Below, one piece after another: positions 25,813 to 35,057 of a stretch of 64,000 nucleotides of DNA. Each line of letters opens with the position of its first letter. The stretch's first letter is position 1. The notes under the pieces are model-generated. The model searched no databases. It saw only the letters and a list, made by a program, of their open reading frames with translations, and was not told where the DNA came from. The stretch spans positions 124,001-188,000 of the forward strand of contig NZ_JNWK01000007.1 in the NCBI RefSeq assembly GCF_000716445.1, written 5' to 3'. Both the position numbers and the translations under genes were made by a program. This DNA comes from Streptomyces wedmorensis (lineage in GTDB: Bacteria > Actinomycetota > Actinomycetes > Streptomycetales > Streptomycetaceae).

Positions 25813-26187
25813 ATGGAACGCGGGGCTTGGGTCTACGACCAAGTGGCGGGTGTGGTCGGTGAGTTCAAGGGAGACGTGGGGCCCTATGTGATGCTGCGGC
25901 CGGTCGGGGGCGGCCGTGAGTGGCAGGCTGACCCGGCCGACGTGCGGCCGGCCACGCCGGCCGAGCGGCTGAGCGCCGGGGTGCGCGCCGCCAATGACAG
26001 AGCTCGCGTCGGCTGCTCCCCGCAGACGGCGCCGGACCTGAGCCGTCCGCCGGAGCCCGTGGAGCACTGTGTGGCGTGTGCGCTGCTGGTGCGGGAGCGG
26101 GCCGAGGCTCGGCGCCGGTTCGACCACAGTGCGGTGACGGATGCCAACGTGCTGCTCAGGCGGCACTTGTGGCAGGACCACCGCTGA
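25813..26187 (+). CDS. Hypothetical protein beside the XRE/DUF397 pair
   Basis: Protein of 124 residues. The N-terminal half forms a short beta-rich unit (MERGAWVYDQVAGVVGEFKG, YVMLRPVGGGREWQADPADV). The C-terminal half carries CVAC flanked by an acidic-basic helix. Small proteins of this kind are often divergent from XRE/DUF397 pairs in Streptomyces, so a joint function is likely, but none is known to me. ATG 25813 is preceded by GGAGCGG. Confidence 0.7.
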   Translation: MERGAWVYDQVAGVVGEFKGDVGPYVMLRPVGGGREWQADPADVRPATPAERLSAGVRAANDRARVGCSPQTAPDLSRPPEPVEHCVACALLVRERAEARRRFDHSAVTDANVLLRRHLWQDHR

Positions 26188-26265
26188 AGGGCGTCCCGAG
26201 AAGGCCCGGAAGCGTCACGATCGCGTGGCCGGTGCGTGCCTGACTGACGGCTACGGAGCAGCTCG

Positions 26266-27024
26266 CTAGGGGATCAGGGCCGCCACTCCGTCCAGGATCC
26301 GCTCCAGGCCGAAGTCCAGCGGGTCCCCGCCCCGTGGTGCGAAGGCGCCCTCCGCGATGGCCGACGTGAGTGCGGGGAAGCGGTCCGCGTGGCGCTCCAG
26401 GACGTCGGCTGTGAGTCGTGCCCACTCTGCGTTCGCCGCCTCGTCGTGGTCCACGTGCTGCTGGGCGATGTTGCGGACATGGCCTACGAGCAGCAGGAAC
26501 GTGTCGTGCTGCTGGGCGGCCGACAGGCCGGTGCCGGCCATCGCGGCCAATGCCGTCTCCAGCCAACCGAGTTGATGGGGGCCCATGATCTGACGGCGCA
26601 TGCCGGTGGCCGCAAGGATCCACGGGTGGCGGCTGTACGTGGCCGAGCACTGCCGGGCCCACTCGGTCAGCTGTGGGCGCCAGCCGCCGGGGATGCCCGC
26701 GATAGGGGTCGGGGGGCCGATCGCGAGGTCGACCATCAGGTCGAGGAGTTCCGCCTTGCCGGGAACGTACCGGTAGAGCGCCATCGCGGTGACGCCGAAC
26801 TCCTTGGCGACCCGCGCCAGTGAGACCGCGTCCAGGCCTTCCTCGTCGGCGATGCCCATGGCCGCCTCGGCGATCCGGCCCGCGGTGAGCGAGGGCTTCG
26901 GGCCCCGGCTCGGCGGCTCCTGCTCGCCCCAGAGCAGCGCGAAGCTCGCCTTCGCGCCGGGCTGCTTCTCGGTCGGCTTGGTCGACTCCCGCCCGTTCGC
27001 CGGCCCGGGCTTCTTCGCGGCCAT
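26266..27024 (-). CDS. TetR family regulator of the divergent hydrolase
   Basis: Repressor of 252 residues with a charged N-terminal extension of about 45 residues before the HTH (IADEEGLDAVSLARVAKEFG, TAMALYRYVPGKAELLDLMV) and a TetR_C_1-type ligand domain. The intergenic region to the divergent hydrolase gene carries A/T-rich symmetrical elements, unusual in this GC-rich window and probably its operator. Confidence 0.9.
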   Translation of the reverse strand: MAAKKPGPANGRESTKPTEKQPGAKASFALLWGEQEPPSRGPKPSLTAGRIAEAAMGIADEEGLDAVSLARVAKEFGVTAMALYRYVPGKAELLDLMVDLAIGPPTPIAGIPGGWRPQLTEWARQCSATYSRHPWILAATGMRRQIMGPHQLGWLETALAAMAGTGLSAAQQHDTFLLLVGHVRNIAQQHVDHDEAANAEWARLTADVLERHADRFPALTSAIAEGAFAPRGGDPLDFGLERILDGVAALIP

Positions 27025-27062
27025 CCTCGTCTCCCTCGCGTCGCCTGTTGACGACCAACCCT

Positions 27063-27107
27063 AACTGTTTATAGCGTATAGCCAACTGCTTACGTCATAT
27101 ACAGTTT
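27063..27107. promoter_or_regulatory. A/T-rich operator region between TetR and hydrolase genes
   Basis: AACTGT (27063-27068) and its complement ACAGTT (27101-27106) flank TATAGCGTATA (27070-27080, 4-base symmetrical arms) and a second AACTG at 27084-27088. The low GC and nested symmetry mark the probable TetR binding site and the promoters of both divergent genes. Confidence 0.55.
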
Positions 27108-27119
27108 CGAGGAGTAGTC

Positions 27120-28211
27120 GTGATCGCCACCATCGTCGCCACCTCTGCCGCCGCACTCCTCGCGGCGCCCACGGCCGGGCTCCTCGGCCACCGGGCCCTG
27201 AGGCGCTCCCGCAACGCCTCCCTGATGAAGATCGGCACCCCGAACGGCATCGACGAGCAGGGCTTCGTCCCCATCGGTGGCATCGACCAGTGGATCTCGG
27301 TCCGAGGCGAGGACCTGGCCAACCCGGTCGTCCTGGAGCTGCACGGCGGCCCCGGAGCCTCGACCGCGATCTTCGGGCCGCGCACCAGGTCTTGGGAGAA
27401 GCACTTCACGATCGTCCGCTGGGACATGCGCGGCTCCCTCAAGACCTTCGGCCGCGGCGGCCCTGAGGGGCAGGGCGAGATGACCTTCGACCGGATCTAC
27501 GCGGACGCGATCGAGGTCACCGACCACATACGCACCCGCCTGGGCGTCGACAAGGTCGTCCTGCTCGGCCACTCCTACGGCAGCGCCTTCGGCCTGCGAC
27601 TCGCCCGCGAGTTCCCCGAGCGCTACTCCGCCTACGTCGGCACCGACCAGAACATCCACGACGCCGGCCGCGACGACTCCGTGCACCGGGCCCTGCTCGG
27701 CCGGCTGCGTACGACCGGAAAACTCAAGGAACTGGCGGCAGTCGAGGCGCTCGACCCCGATGGGCACCAGTGGACCGCCCGCGAGCGCGCGATGCACGCC
27801 AAGCTGCTGGCCACCAGCGACCCGCTGACCCTGGACACGATGAAGAAGGTCGTCATGGGGTCCCTGTGGCTCTCGCCGCTGCACTCGCTGCGCGAGCTGG
27901 GGAGCTTCCTCAAGGGCATGACTTTCTCGGAGCGGATCACCGCGGGCACGTCCGGGTTCGACGACTGGGCGGACGGCACGGAGTTCGAGATCCCGTTCTT
28001 CCTCTTCCAAGGCGAGAAGGACGTCCTTACGTCGCCGGAGCTCGCCCGTCGCTTCTTCGACGACGTCCAGGCGCCCACCAAGGGCTTCGCGCTGATCGAG
28101 GACTGCAGCCATTTCGCGGCGTTCCGGCGGCCGGAACGCTTCCTGGGGCTGCTGCTGGCGCATGTGCGGCCGGTGATCGCCGGCAGGTCGGATGCTGCGG
28201 CGGGCATCTAA
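27120..28211 (+). CDS. Alpha/beta hydrolase, proline-iminopeptidase-like
   Basis: Enzyme of 363 residues with a hydrophobic N-terminus (about 5-25), possibly a signal anchor. HGGPGAST (about 75) is the oxyanion motif of the prolyl aminopeptidase subfamily, GHSYGS holds the nucleophile Ser (about 147), QGEKDVLTS the acidic residue, and DCSHFAAF the catalytic His. Peptidase or small-ester hydrolase activity is inferred. GTG 27120 has GAGGAG at 27109-27114. Control by the divergent TetR is likely. Confidence 0.88.
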   Translation: MIATIVATSAAALLAAPTAGLLGHRALRRSRNASLMKIGTPNGIDEQGFVPIGGIDQWISVRGEDLANPVVLELHGGPGASTAIFGPRTRSWEKHFTIVRWDMRGSLKTFGRGGPEGQGEMTFDRIYADAIEVTDHIRTRLGVDKVVLLGHSYGSAFGLRLAREFPERYSAYVGTDQNIHDAGRDDSVHRALLGRLRTTGKLKELAAVEALDPDGHQWTARERAMHAKLLATSDPLTLDTMKKVVMGSLWLSPLHSLRELGSFLKGMTFSERITAGTSGFDDWADGTEFEIPFFLFQGEKDVLTSPELARRFFDDVQAPTKGFALIEDCSHFAAFRRPERFLGLLLAHVRPVIAGRSDAAAGI

Positions 28212-28252
28212 TTCGGAGGAACGGGTGGGTGGGGGCGTGTCAGTGTCGGGGC

Positions 28253-28876
28253 ATGTCCAATGACGTTGCGTATCCGGTATTTCGTAGTGCCGACCGTGGG
28301 GAAGCCCTGCGGGTGGCCAGGCAGTTCGTGGAGTACGGCCAGGAGTCGTTCAGTGAGGTGAGGGTGGAGGCCGAGGTGCACACCGTGGACGAGCTGAAAC
28401 GGCTGGGCGGGGAGCTGCCGGAGGCGTGGGTGATGTGCTGGGACGACAGGAGGGCGCCGGACGTGCCGCCGCCGGGGCTGCCGGACCTGACGCATCCGAT
28501 CCGGGCCCGGGAGCTGCCCGAGGACCTGAGGGGTGCGGAAGCGTATCTGCCGCTGAGCCTGGAGATCGAGGAGGAGCCCGTCGGCAGCCTTGAGGACGGC
28601 TTCGTGGCGGCGGTCGGTGCGTCGCCGGGTGCGGTCAACTGGGAGAGCCTCGAGTGGCCGGAGGTGCCGGAGCGGGACTTCTGCGGGGAGTTCAAGCACG
28701 CCGAGGTCACGCTCGTCCTGAACAGCGACTCGCGTGAACTCGACGTGCCGGCCGACACGCACCTGGTCCTCGTGCACGTCCGCCGCCGCAATGGGGACGG
28801 TTACGAGGAGGAGCGGGTCCAGTGGCTGGCCGAGCGGTTCGGCCACGGGGTCATCGGCCCGCCGCAGCACGTGTGA
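28253..28876 (+). CDS. Hypothetical acidic protein
   Basis: Acidic, soluble 207-residue protein without a recognised domain. It contains predicted beta-strands (EVTLVLNSDSRELDVPADTH, LVLVHVRRRNGDG) and many Glu/Pro residues; there is no signal peptide. It follows the hydrolase gene after 41 bases in the same direction and may be co-transcribed. No function is proposed. Confidence 0.65.
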   Translation: MSNDVAYPVFRSADRGEALRVARQFVEYGQESFSEVRVEAEVHTVDELKRLGGELPEAWVMCWDDRRAPDVPPPGLPDLTHPIRARELPEDLRGAEAYLPLSLEIEEEPVGSLEDGFVAAVGASPGAVNWESLEWPEVPERDFCGEFKHAEVTLVLNSDSRELDVPADTHLVLVHVRRRNGDGYEEERVQWLAERFGHGVIGPPQHV

Positions 28877-28882
28877 AGGGCG

Positions 28883-29491
28883 TCAGGCCGACCGGGGGTC
28901 GCGCTTCATGGCCCACAGGGTCGGGCCGCCGCCCGGGAGGGCGAACTCGTCGACGACGGTGAAGCCGAAGTGCTCGTAGACCGGGAGGTTGTCGGGCTTG
29001 GAGGACTCCAGGTAGACGGGCATGCCCGCCGCGTCGGCCTTGGCGAGGCCGGAGCGGAGGAGGGCGGAGCCGTGGCCCTGGCCGCGGGCGGCGGGGTCGG
29101 CGCCGATGACGGCGAGGTACCAGTGGGGTTCGGTGGGGCCGTGTTCCGCGGCGGCCATGACGGCCTCGCGGAAGACGGGGGCGCGGTCGCCGAGGATGGC
29201 GACGAGTTCCCGGATGGTCTCGTCGTCGGGGACGGCCTTGTCGGCGCCTTCGGGCGAGACCCAGAAGGCGGCGGCCGACTCGGTTCGCTCGCAGACGCCG
29301 TGGAGGCCGTACTGGCGGGTGAAGAGGGTGGTGAAGTAGCGGCCGAGGCTCGACTCGCGGGTGGCGGCGTCGGGGAAGAACCACTGCATCATCGGGTCGT
29401 CGCCGAAGGCGGAGGCCAGGGTCTGGCCGACCATGCGAGCGTCGTCGATCGTGGCCGTCTTCGGTGTGTTTGCTATGGGCATACGGGTCAT
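28883..29491 (-). CDS. GNAT family N-acetyltransferase
   Basis: Acetyltransferase of 202 residues. The acetyl-CoA site is explicit: YLAVIGADPAARGQGHGSAL with the Q/RxxGxG/A loop, then VYLESSKPDNLPVYEHFGF, where the Asn-x-x-Tyr helix is conserved. DPMMQWFFPD near the start is typical of this Streptomyces subgroup. The substrate is unknown. The start is ATG 29491; an alternative ATG lies at 29482, and neither has a good ribosome site. Confidence 0.9.
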   Translation of the reverse strand: MTRMPIANTPKTATIDDARMVGQTLASAFGDDPMMQWFFPDAATRESSLGRYFTTLFTRQYGLHGVCERTESAAAFWVSPEGADKAVPDDETIRELVAILGDRAPVFREAVMAAAEHGPTEPHWYLAVIGADPAARGQGHGSALLRSGLAKADAAGMPVYLESSKPDNLPVYEHFGFTVVDEFALPGGGPTLWAMKRDPRSA

Positions 29492-29550
29492 TCTGCACCC
29501 GTGATGATCTTGGTCGGGGCGGGGGGTGGACCTCCGCGTTCCGGGCCTGG

Positions 29551-30144
29551 TCAGGCGGCCTGGGGTCGGGCGCGGAGCAGGCGTACGGCCGCCGTGGCCG
29601 GAAGGGCGACGGCCAGGGCGAGGATGACGAGCAGTTCCGTCGGGCCGAGGCGGGCCGCCAGGAGGAACGCGCCGAGGAGGGCCACGACCGGCGTCGCGAG
29701 GGCGAGCGCGGTCGCCAGGACCTTGGTGCGCCGGTCCCACACGGCGGACGTCCACAGCAGGCCGAGGCCGACGGCGAGGGCGACCAGGCCGGCGAAGTCG
29801 AAGGAGAGGATGGCGACCCCGCTGACGCCGAGCAGAACGGCGGTGGCGACGGTCCGCGACGACCGGGACTGCGCCTCGGGTGCGGCGGGGACGGCGGGCG
29901 CGGCGGGCGTCACGAGGGTCTCGGGCTCCTCCGCGCGGGCGGCGGCGACGATGGCGGAGGGGCTGCCGAGCCGTTCGAGGGCGGCGCGGACGGTCTCGGG
30001 GTCGGGCTCGTCGCCGACGGCGACGGCGAGGTGTTCGCGCAGGTCGGCGAGGAGTTCCTCGCGGCGCCCCGCGGGCAGGAAGGACGCCTCGCGCTCGATC
30101 GTGGTCAGGTAGTCGGTCACGAGGGGGTGTTCGGTGCGGGTCAT
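29551..30144 (-). CDS. HAAS-domain membrane protein paired with PadR
   Basis: Protein of 197 residues. The N-terminal HAAS-like helical domain (about 5-70: HPLVTDYLTTIEREASFLPA, RREELLADLREHL) is followed by four to five membrane helices (from about residue 97). HAAS proteins are nearly always encoded with PadR repressors and are thought to pass membrane signals to them. Its start overlaps the PadR stop (ATGA). Confidence 0.88.
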   Translation of the reverse strand: MTRTEHPLVTDYLTTIEREASFLPAGRREELLADLREHLAVAVGDEPDPETVRAALERLGSPSAIVAAARAEEPETLVTPAAPAVPAAPEAQSRSSRTVATAVLLGVSGVAILSFDFAGLVALAVGLGLLWTSAVWDRRTKVLATALALATPVVALLGAFLLAARLGPTELLVILALAVALPATAAVRLLRARPQAA

Positions 30145-30512
30145 GCGGAGCCTCCGTGGGGTGCGGTCAGGAAGTGGTCGACGCCGTCGCGGAAGCGCGG
30201 CCAGCTCTCGGCGAACTCGGTGAGCGCGGTCCTGCCGGGCGCGGTGAGGGTGTAGTAGCGGCGGGCGGGGCCGGTGGCGGACTCGCGCAGCTCGGTGTCG
30301 ACGAGTCCGTCGCGGCGCAGCCGGGACAGCAGGGGGTAGATCGTCCCCTGGCTGGTGGTCATGACGCTGACGGCGGCCAGTTCGTCGAGGATCTCGACCC
30401 CGTAGCGCGGGCCGTCGCGCAACAGGGCGAGTACGCAGTACTCCAGTACGCCCTTGCGCAGCTGACTGGCGACCTTCCCGGTCGCCTCGTTTCTTGCTTC
30501 GCCAGGAACCAT
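30141..30512 (-). CDS. PadR family transcriptional regulator
   Basis: Winged-helix regulator of 123 residues: LRKGVLEYCVLALLRDGPRYG, then TSQGTIYPLLSRLRRDGLVD and ARRYYTLTAPGRTAL, the full PadR pattern. It heads a two-gene operon with the HAAS membrane protein. TATCTTGCATTAC immediately before the ATG is A/T-rich and may hold both promoter and PadR operator. Confidence 0.92.
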   Translation of the reverse strand: MVPGEARNEATGKVASQLRKGVLEYCVLALLRDGPRYGVEILDELAAVSVMTTSQGTIYPLLSRLRRDGLVDTELRESATGPARRYYTLTAPGRTALTEFAESWPRFRDGVDHFLTAPHGGSA

Positions 30513-30575
30513 GTAATGCAAGATACCCCCGACGGTGCCGCCGATCAACGGAGAACCGCGTGGGACGATGCCTGT

Positions 30576-31313
30576 GTGCGAGAACCGCGTGGACTGAACG
30601 AACTGACCGAGGTCGACGAGCCGGCGTGGCCGCTGCTCGAAGCGGAGCTGCGGGCGGCGAAGGTGCCCGTCGAGGTCCTGGACGCCGACCCCGCGAACGC
30701 GGCCGCCACGCTCCTCCGGACGCAGGTCACCGTCCGCTCGTACCTCGGCGCGGTCGTGTTCCGCACCGGCGGACTGCTCGTCGACGACGGCTGGATCCGG
30801 GTGTACGGCAGCCCCGCCGCCCACAACGACCGGCGCCTGCCCGGCCTCGCCCGCGTCAACGGGTACCCCGCCGACCCCGACGCCGACTGGCGCCCCGCCG
30901 GCGGGCTCGTCGTCGCGCACGACGTCCTCGGCGGCACCTTCGTCGTCCAGGGCGGCACGGAGGAGGAGACCGGACTGCCCGGCCGTCCCGGCGAGATGGT
31001 CTACTTCGCGCCCGACTCCCTGCGCTGGGACGCGATCGGCGCCGGGTACGGCGCCTGGCTGTCGTGGCTGCTCGACGGCGGCACCGAGGAGTTCTACGAA
31101 GGCCTCCGCTGGCCCGGCTGGCGCGACGAGGCCCCCTACCTGACCGGCGGCGAGGGGCTCACCCTCTATCCGCCGCTCTGGTCCGCCGAAGCGCACCAGG
31201 ACCTGGCCGGGACCAGCCGCGCGGTCGTCCCCCTGGGGGAACTGCTGGGCGTCGCCAAGGAGACGAGCCTGCAACTGGACGGGACCGACCCCGGCTTCCT
31301 GGGGGAGCCGTAG
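30576..31313 (+). CDS. DUF2625 family protein
   Basis: Protein of 245 residues with the DUF2625 pattern: ELTEVDEPAWPLLEAELRAA, TQVTVRSYLGAVVFRTGGLL, DDGWIRVYGS, FVVQGG, MVYFAPDSLRWD and EEFYEGLRWPGW. The function of the family is unknown; its fold resembles SUKH/Smi1-like proteins in length and placement, but I cannot confirm that. GTG 30576 is chosen because homologues begin near the ELTEVDE segment. Confidence 0.85.
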   Translation: MREPRGLNELTEVDEPAWPLLEAELRAAKVPVEVLDADPANAAATLLRTQVTVRSYLGAVVFRTGGLLVDDGWIRVYGSPAAHNDRRLPGLARVNGYPADPDADWRPAGGLVVAHDVLGGTFVVQGGTEEETGLPGRPGEMVYFAPDSLRWDAIGAGYGAWLSWLLDGGTEEFYEGLRWPGWRDEAPYLTGGEGLTLYPPLWSAEAHQDLAGTSRAVVPLGELLGVAKETSLQLDGTDPGFLGEP

Positions 31314-31326
31314 TCCCCCAGTGCCT

Positions 31327-31379
31327 GCCTGTCCGGCGGATCAGGGCCGGGTCCGCGGCGCCTGATCCGCCGGACAGGC
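31327..31379. terminator. Strong convergent terminator
   Basis: Perfect 19-bp stem (31327-31345 with 31361-31379) and a 15-base loop, between the DUF2625 gene and the converging MMPL transporter gene. Confidence 0.85.
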
Positions 31380-31429
31380 CCTAGGCGACGCGCCGAGGTG
31401 CCGGACGCCAAGGGCGGGCAGGAGTCGAG

Positions 31430-33709
31430 TCAACGGTCGACCGGCAGTGGACGCGGGGCCTCACCCGTGGATTCCGCGTCGGTGTCGTCGGTGTCGTCGG
31501 TGCCGACCGGGCCGCGGGGAAGCATCCGGTCCAGCCACTTCGGCAGCCACCAGTTGGTCCGGCCGAGGAGCGTCATGGTCGCCGGTACCAGCACCATGCG
31601 TACGACCGTGGCGTCGATGAAGATCGCGGTGGCCAGGCCGAGCCCGAACATTTTGGCGGAGGGGTCGTCGGCGACGGCGAAGGACAGGAAGACCGCCACC
31701 ATGATGAGGGCGGCCGAGGTGATGATCCGGGCGGTGCGCGAGACGCCCTCGACGATCGCCGTGCGGTTGTCGCCGGTGCGCAGGTACTCCTCGCGTACGC
31801 GGGAGAGGAGGAACACCTCGTAGTCCATCGACAGGCCGAACAGGATGGCGAAGAGGAACATCGGGATGAACGACACGATCGGAACCGTCGCTTCCAGCCC
31901 GATGAGCGCGCCTCCCCAGCCCCACTGGAAGACCGCGACCATGATGCCGTAGGCCGCGCCGATGCTCAGCAGATTCAGCAGTACCGCCTTGAGCGGTACG
32001 AGTACCGAGCGGAAGACCAGCATCAGCAGCAGGAACGACATCGCCAGCACGGCGGCGACGAACGCCGGCAGTCGTTGGCTGGTGCGTTGGCCCACATCGG
32101 ACAGGCTCGCGGCGGCGCCGCCGACGTGGGCCCTGGCCGGGCCGTGCCCGATCGCCGTGGGCAGCACGTCGGCGCGCAGCCGGGCGATGGTGTCGGCCGT
32201 GGCCTTGTCCTGAGGGCTGGTGGTCGGGAACACCACGAGGGTCGCGATGCCGGTGGCCCGATCGACGTGCGTCGGCGCGACGGATGCGATGCCCGGATCC
32301 GCCGCGACCGCCCCGACGAGCCGGTCCAGCACTCCCGGATCACCGGTGGGGTCCGCGGCGATGACGAGGGGACCGTTGGTGCCCGGGCCGAACCCCTCGG
32401 CGACGAGGTCGTAGGCCCGGCGCTCGGTACGGCTCTGGGGCAGTGAGCCGTCGTCGGGCAGGCCGACGCGCAGGCCGAGCACGGGCAGCGTCGCGGTCAG
32501 CAGCAGCCCCGCCGCGCCGACCGCGTACGGCACCGGGTGCCGGCTGACGTGCCCGATCCAGCGACGCCACCCGGCGGCGTGGGCGGCGCCTGCCGCCGGG
32601 TCCCGCCGCCGTGCGAGTCGGCCCGGCTTCCCGGTCTGCAGAGCCCGGCCGATCCGGCCGGCCCGGGCCAGGCGCGGGCCGGCGGCGCCGAGGAAGGCCG
32701 GCAGCAGCGTCACCGACGCGACCACCATGATCAGAACGACGATCGAGACGGCGAGCCCGCCCACCGTCATGAACGGCACGTTCGCGACCGCCAGGCCGAG
32801 GATCGACACGACGACGGTTCCGCCGGCGAAGACCACCGGCCGCCCCGCCGTGGCCACCGCTCGTCCGGCCGCCTCGTGCGGATCGAGCCCGCGCGCGAGG
32901 TACTCCCGGTGTCTGGCGAGCACGAACAGCGCGTAGTCGATGCCCACTCCGAGCCCGACCATGCTGCCCAGGACCGGTGCGAAGGCGGGGACGTCCGTGA
33001 CCCCCGCCAGTACCGTCATCGTGGCGACCCCGACGGTCAGTCCGAAGAGCGCCATGCCGATCGGCAGCGCGGCGGCGACGAGCGAACCGAACGCCAGGAA
33101 CAGGATCGCGGCCGCGGCGACGAGGCCGATCAACTCGCTCACGCCGCCGTCGGGGTCGGAGAAGGCGTAGAAGAGGCTCCCGCCCATCTCGACGCGCAGG
33201 GGCAGTTCGGCGCGCAGCCGGTCGCCGAGATCGACGAGGGCGTCGAGGTCTTCGGCCGACAGCCGGCTCTGGTCGGGGTACTGCACCCGGACGACCGCGA
33301 TCCGCCCGTCGGCCGAGACGAGGCCGCCGCGCACGGCGGTGTCCCCGCCCGCGGCGAGCGCCCCCGCCGGGTCGCTCGTGCCGAGCACGTGCGGCAGCCC
33401 CTTCACCTCGGTCTGCAGCCGCGTGAGAGCGGTGCGCGCGCCGTCGTGGTCGAAGAACGTCGCAGCGCCGTCGAGAGGGGTGACGACCACTTGGGCGGTC
33501 ATCCCCTCCTGGCCGGTGCCGGCCCGCTCGATCAGCTCCGCGGCCCGCTGGGAGTCCAGTCCCGGGGCGGTCATCGAATCCGCGCTCCGCCCGCCGAAGG
33601 CGATCGCGGCGAGGACGGCGAGCGTGGCGGCGACCAGCCATGCCGCGATCACCCGCCAGGGATGGCGGGCGGCGCTTGCGCCCAGGCGCAACAGGGCTTT
33701 CGAGAGCAT
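31430..33709 (-). CDS. MMPL/RND family transporter
   Basis: Membrane transporter of 759 residues, two repeats of one plus five helices. Helix 1 follows MLSKALLRLGASAARHPWRV. MMPL signatures include VGLGVGIDYALFVLARHREY (first half) and FAILFGLSMDYEVFLLSRVR (second half), each containing the Asp-Tyr pair used for proton coupling. A periplasmic-type domain follows helix 1 and helix 7. Streptomyces relatives export lipids or antibiotics. GGAGGA precedes ATG 33709. It is divergent from a two-component system, which probably controls it. Confidence 0.93.
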   Translation of the reverse strand: MLSKALLRLGASAARHPWRVIAAWLVAATLAVLAAIAFGGRSADSMTAPGLDSQRAAELIERAGTGQEGMTAQVVVTPLDGAATFFDHDGARTALTRLQTEVKGLPHVLGTSDPAGALAAGGDTAVRGGLVSADGRIAVVRVQYPDQSRLSAEDLDALVDLGDRLRAELPLRVEMGGSLFYAFSDPDGGVSELIGLVAAAAILFLAFGSLVAAALPIGMALFGLTVGVATMTVLAGVTDVPAFAPVLGSMVGLGVGIDYALFVLARHREYLARGLDPHEAAGRAVATAGRPVVFAGGTVVVSILGLAVANVPFMTVGGLAVSIVVLIMVVASVTLLPAFLGAAGPRLARAGRIGRALQTGKPGRLARRRDPAAGAAHAAGWRRWIGHVSRHPVPYAVGAAGLLLTATLPVLGLRVGLPDDGSLPQSRTERRAYDLVAEGFGPGTNGPLVIAADPTGDPGVLDRLVGAVAADPGIASVAPTHVDRATGIATLVVFPTTSPQDKATADTIARLRADVLPTAIGHGPARAHVGGAAASLSDVGQRTSQRLPAFVAAVLAMSFLLLMLVFRSVLVPLKAVLLNLLSIGAAYGIMVAVFQWGWGGALIGLEATVPIVSFIPMFLFAILFGLSMDYEVFLLSRVREEYLRTGDNRTAIVEGVSRTARIITSAALIMVAVFLSFAVADDPSAKMFGLGLATAIFIDATVVRMVLVPATMTLLGRTNWWLPKWLDRMLPRGPVGTDDTDDTDAESTGEAPRPLPVDR

Positions 33710-33884
33710 CGGGTCCTCCAACCACCTCGTCGGCCGTCCTTGTACGGCCGCCGATGCCGAGGCTCCTCGCCACGGCGCTCCGCGGCATCGGCCCGCGGGC
33801 CGCGGATCCGTCGGCCCCGGGGCGGAGCGACACCCCGTACTTTCGGCCGATGCGCGGCACGGCGCCGCGCCTAGGCTGAGAACC

Positions 33885-35057
33885 GTGCTGCGAGACGATG
33901 CGCGAACCCTGTGGACCGAACCCCGGCCGCCCGGCGCGCCCGCCCGGGTGTGGCGGGACTGGGCGCTGCTCGCCGTGGGCCTGGGCAGTGTGCTGCTGGA
34001 GGCCGTACTGCGCGAGAACGTCGTGTGGCGGCCGGTGGCGGTGGTGTTCGCCGTATGGCTGTGCCTGCTGTCCTTGTGGCGCCGGACCCGCCCACTGGCG
34101 ATGGTCACGCTGGCGTTCGGCTCGGTGATCCTGCTCCAGGTGGCCTCGCTCGTCGCTGAGCCGCGCGAGCCGGTCGGCCTGGTCACCGGCCTGGTCGTGC
34201 TCGTGCTGGTGTACGCGCTGCTCCGGTGGGGATCGGGACGGGAGATCGTCCTCGGCGGTGCGCTGATCCTCGCGGCCTCCACCCTGGCGACCGTCACGGA
34301 CGACACACCGGTCGTCGAAAAGGTCGCGGGCTTCGTCTTCCTGCTGCTGCCCGGCGTGGTCGGGACTGCCGTGCGGTTCCGCGTGACTGCTCGCGAGCGG
34401 CAGCTGGACCAGGTGCGCTCCCGCGAGCGCGAGCAGCTCGCCCGGGAACTGCACGACACGGTGGCCCACCACGTATCGGCCATGGTGATCATCGCCCAGG
34501 CGGGCCGGGTGCTCGCGGCCACCGACCCGACCGCCGCCGTCGAGGCGCTGGACGGAGTCGAGGAGGAAGGGGCGCGCACACTGGAGGAAATGCGCGCCAT
34601 GGTCGCCGCGCTGCGCGACCGCGGGGTCGGCGCCGAGCTGGCGCCCCCCGCCGGAGTCGCGGATCTGGAGCGCCTGGTACGCACCCCGGGCGGCCGCCTC
34701 AGAGTGGACCTGGGACTCGACGGCGAGCTGGACGCGCTGCCCCCGGCCGTGGACGCGGCCGTCTACCGCATCGTGCAGGAGTCGGTGACCAACGCGATGC
34801 GCCATGCGGTCGACGCGACCGAGCTCGTCGTCCGGGTCGCCGCGGAACGGCATACCGTACGGGTGAGCGTGCGCGACAACGGCCAACGCACCGGCCGGGG
34901 CCGCGACGGATACGGACTTACCGGACTGCGCGAACGCGCGACCCTGCTCGGCGGCACACTACGAGCCGGCCCCGGCGCCGACCAGGGCTGGCATGTCGAA
35001 GCCGAGCTGCCCAGAGGGAGGACCGAGAACGGTGCCCATCCGCGTCCTCGTCGCTGA
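33885..35057 (+). CDS. NarL-type sensor histidine kinase
   Basis: Kinase of 390 residues. Five to six N-terminal membrane helices (about 25-165) have no large external domain. The HisKA_3 motif ELARELHDTVAHHVSAMV carries the phospho-His near 190, and the HATPase_c region has RIVQESVTNAMRHA and DGYGLTGLRERATLL. GTG 33885 has TAGGCT (33872-33877) seven bases before it and no ribosome site, so it is probably leaderless. It overlaps the response regulator gene by 26 bases. Confidence 0.93.
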   Translation: MLRDDARTLWTEPRPPGAPARVWRDWALLAVGLGSVLLEAVLRENVVWRPVAVVFAVWLCLLSLWRRTRPLAMVTLAFGSVILLQVASLVAEPREPVGLVTGLVVLVLVYALLRWGSGREIVLGGALILAASTLATVTDDTPVVEKVAGFVFLLLPGVVGTAVRFRVTARERQLDQVRSREREQLARELHDTVAHHVSAMVIIAQAGRVLAATDPTAAVEALDGVEEEGARTLEEMRAMVAALRDRGVGAELAPPAGVADLERLVRTPGGRLRVDLGLDGELDALPPAVDAAVYRIVQESVTNAMRHAVDATELVVRVAAERHTVRVSVRDNGQRTGRGRDGYGLTGLRERATLLGGTLRAGPGADQGWHVEAELPRGRTENGAHPRPRR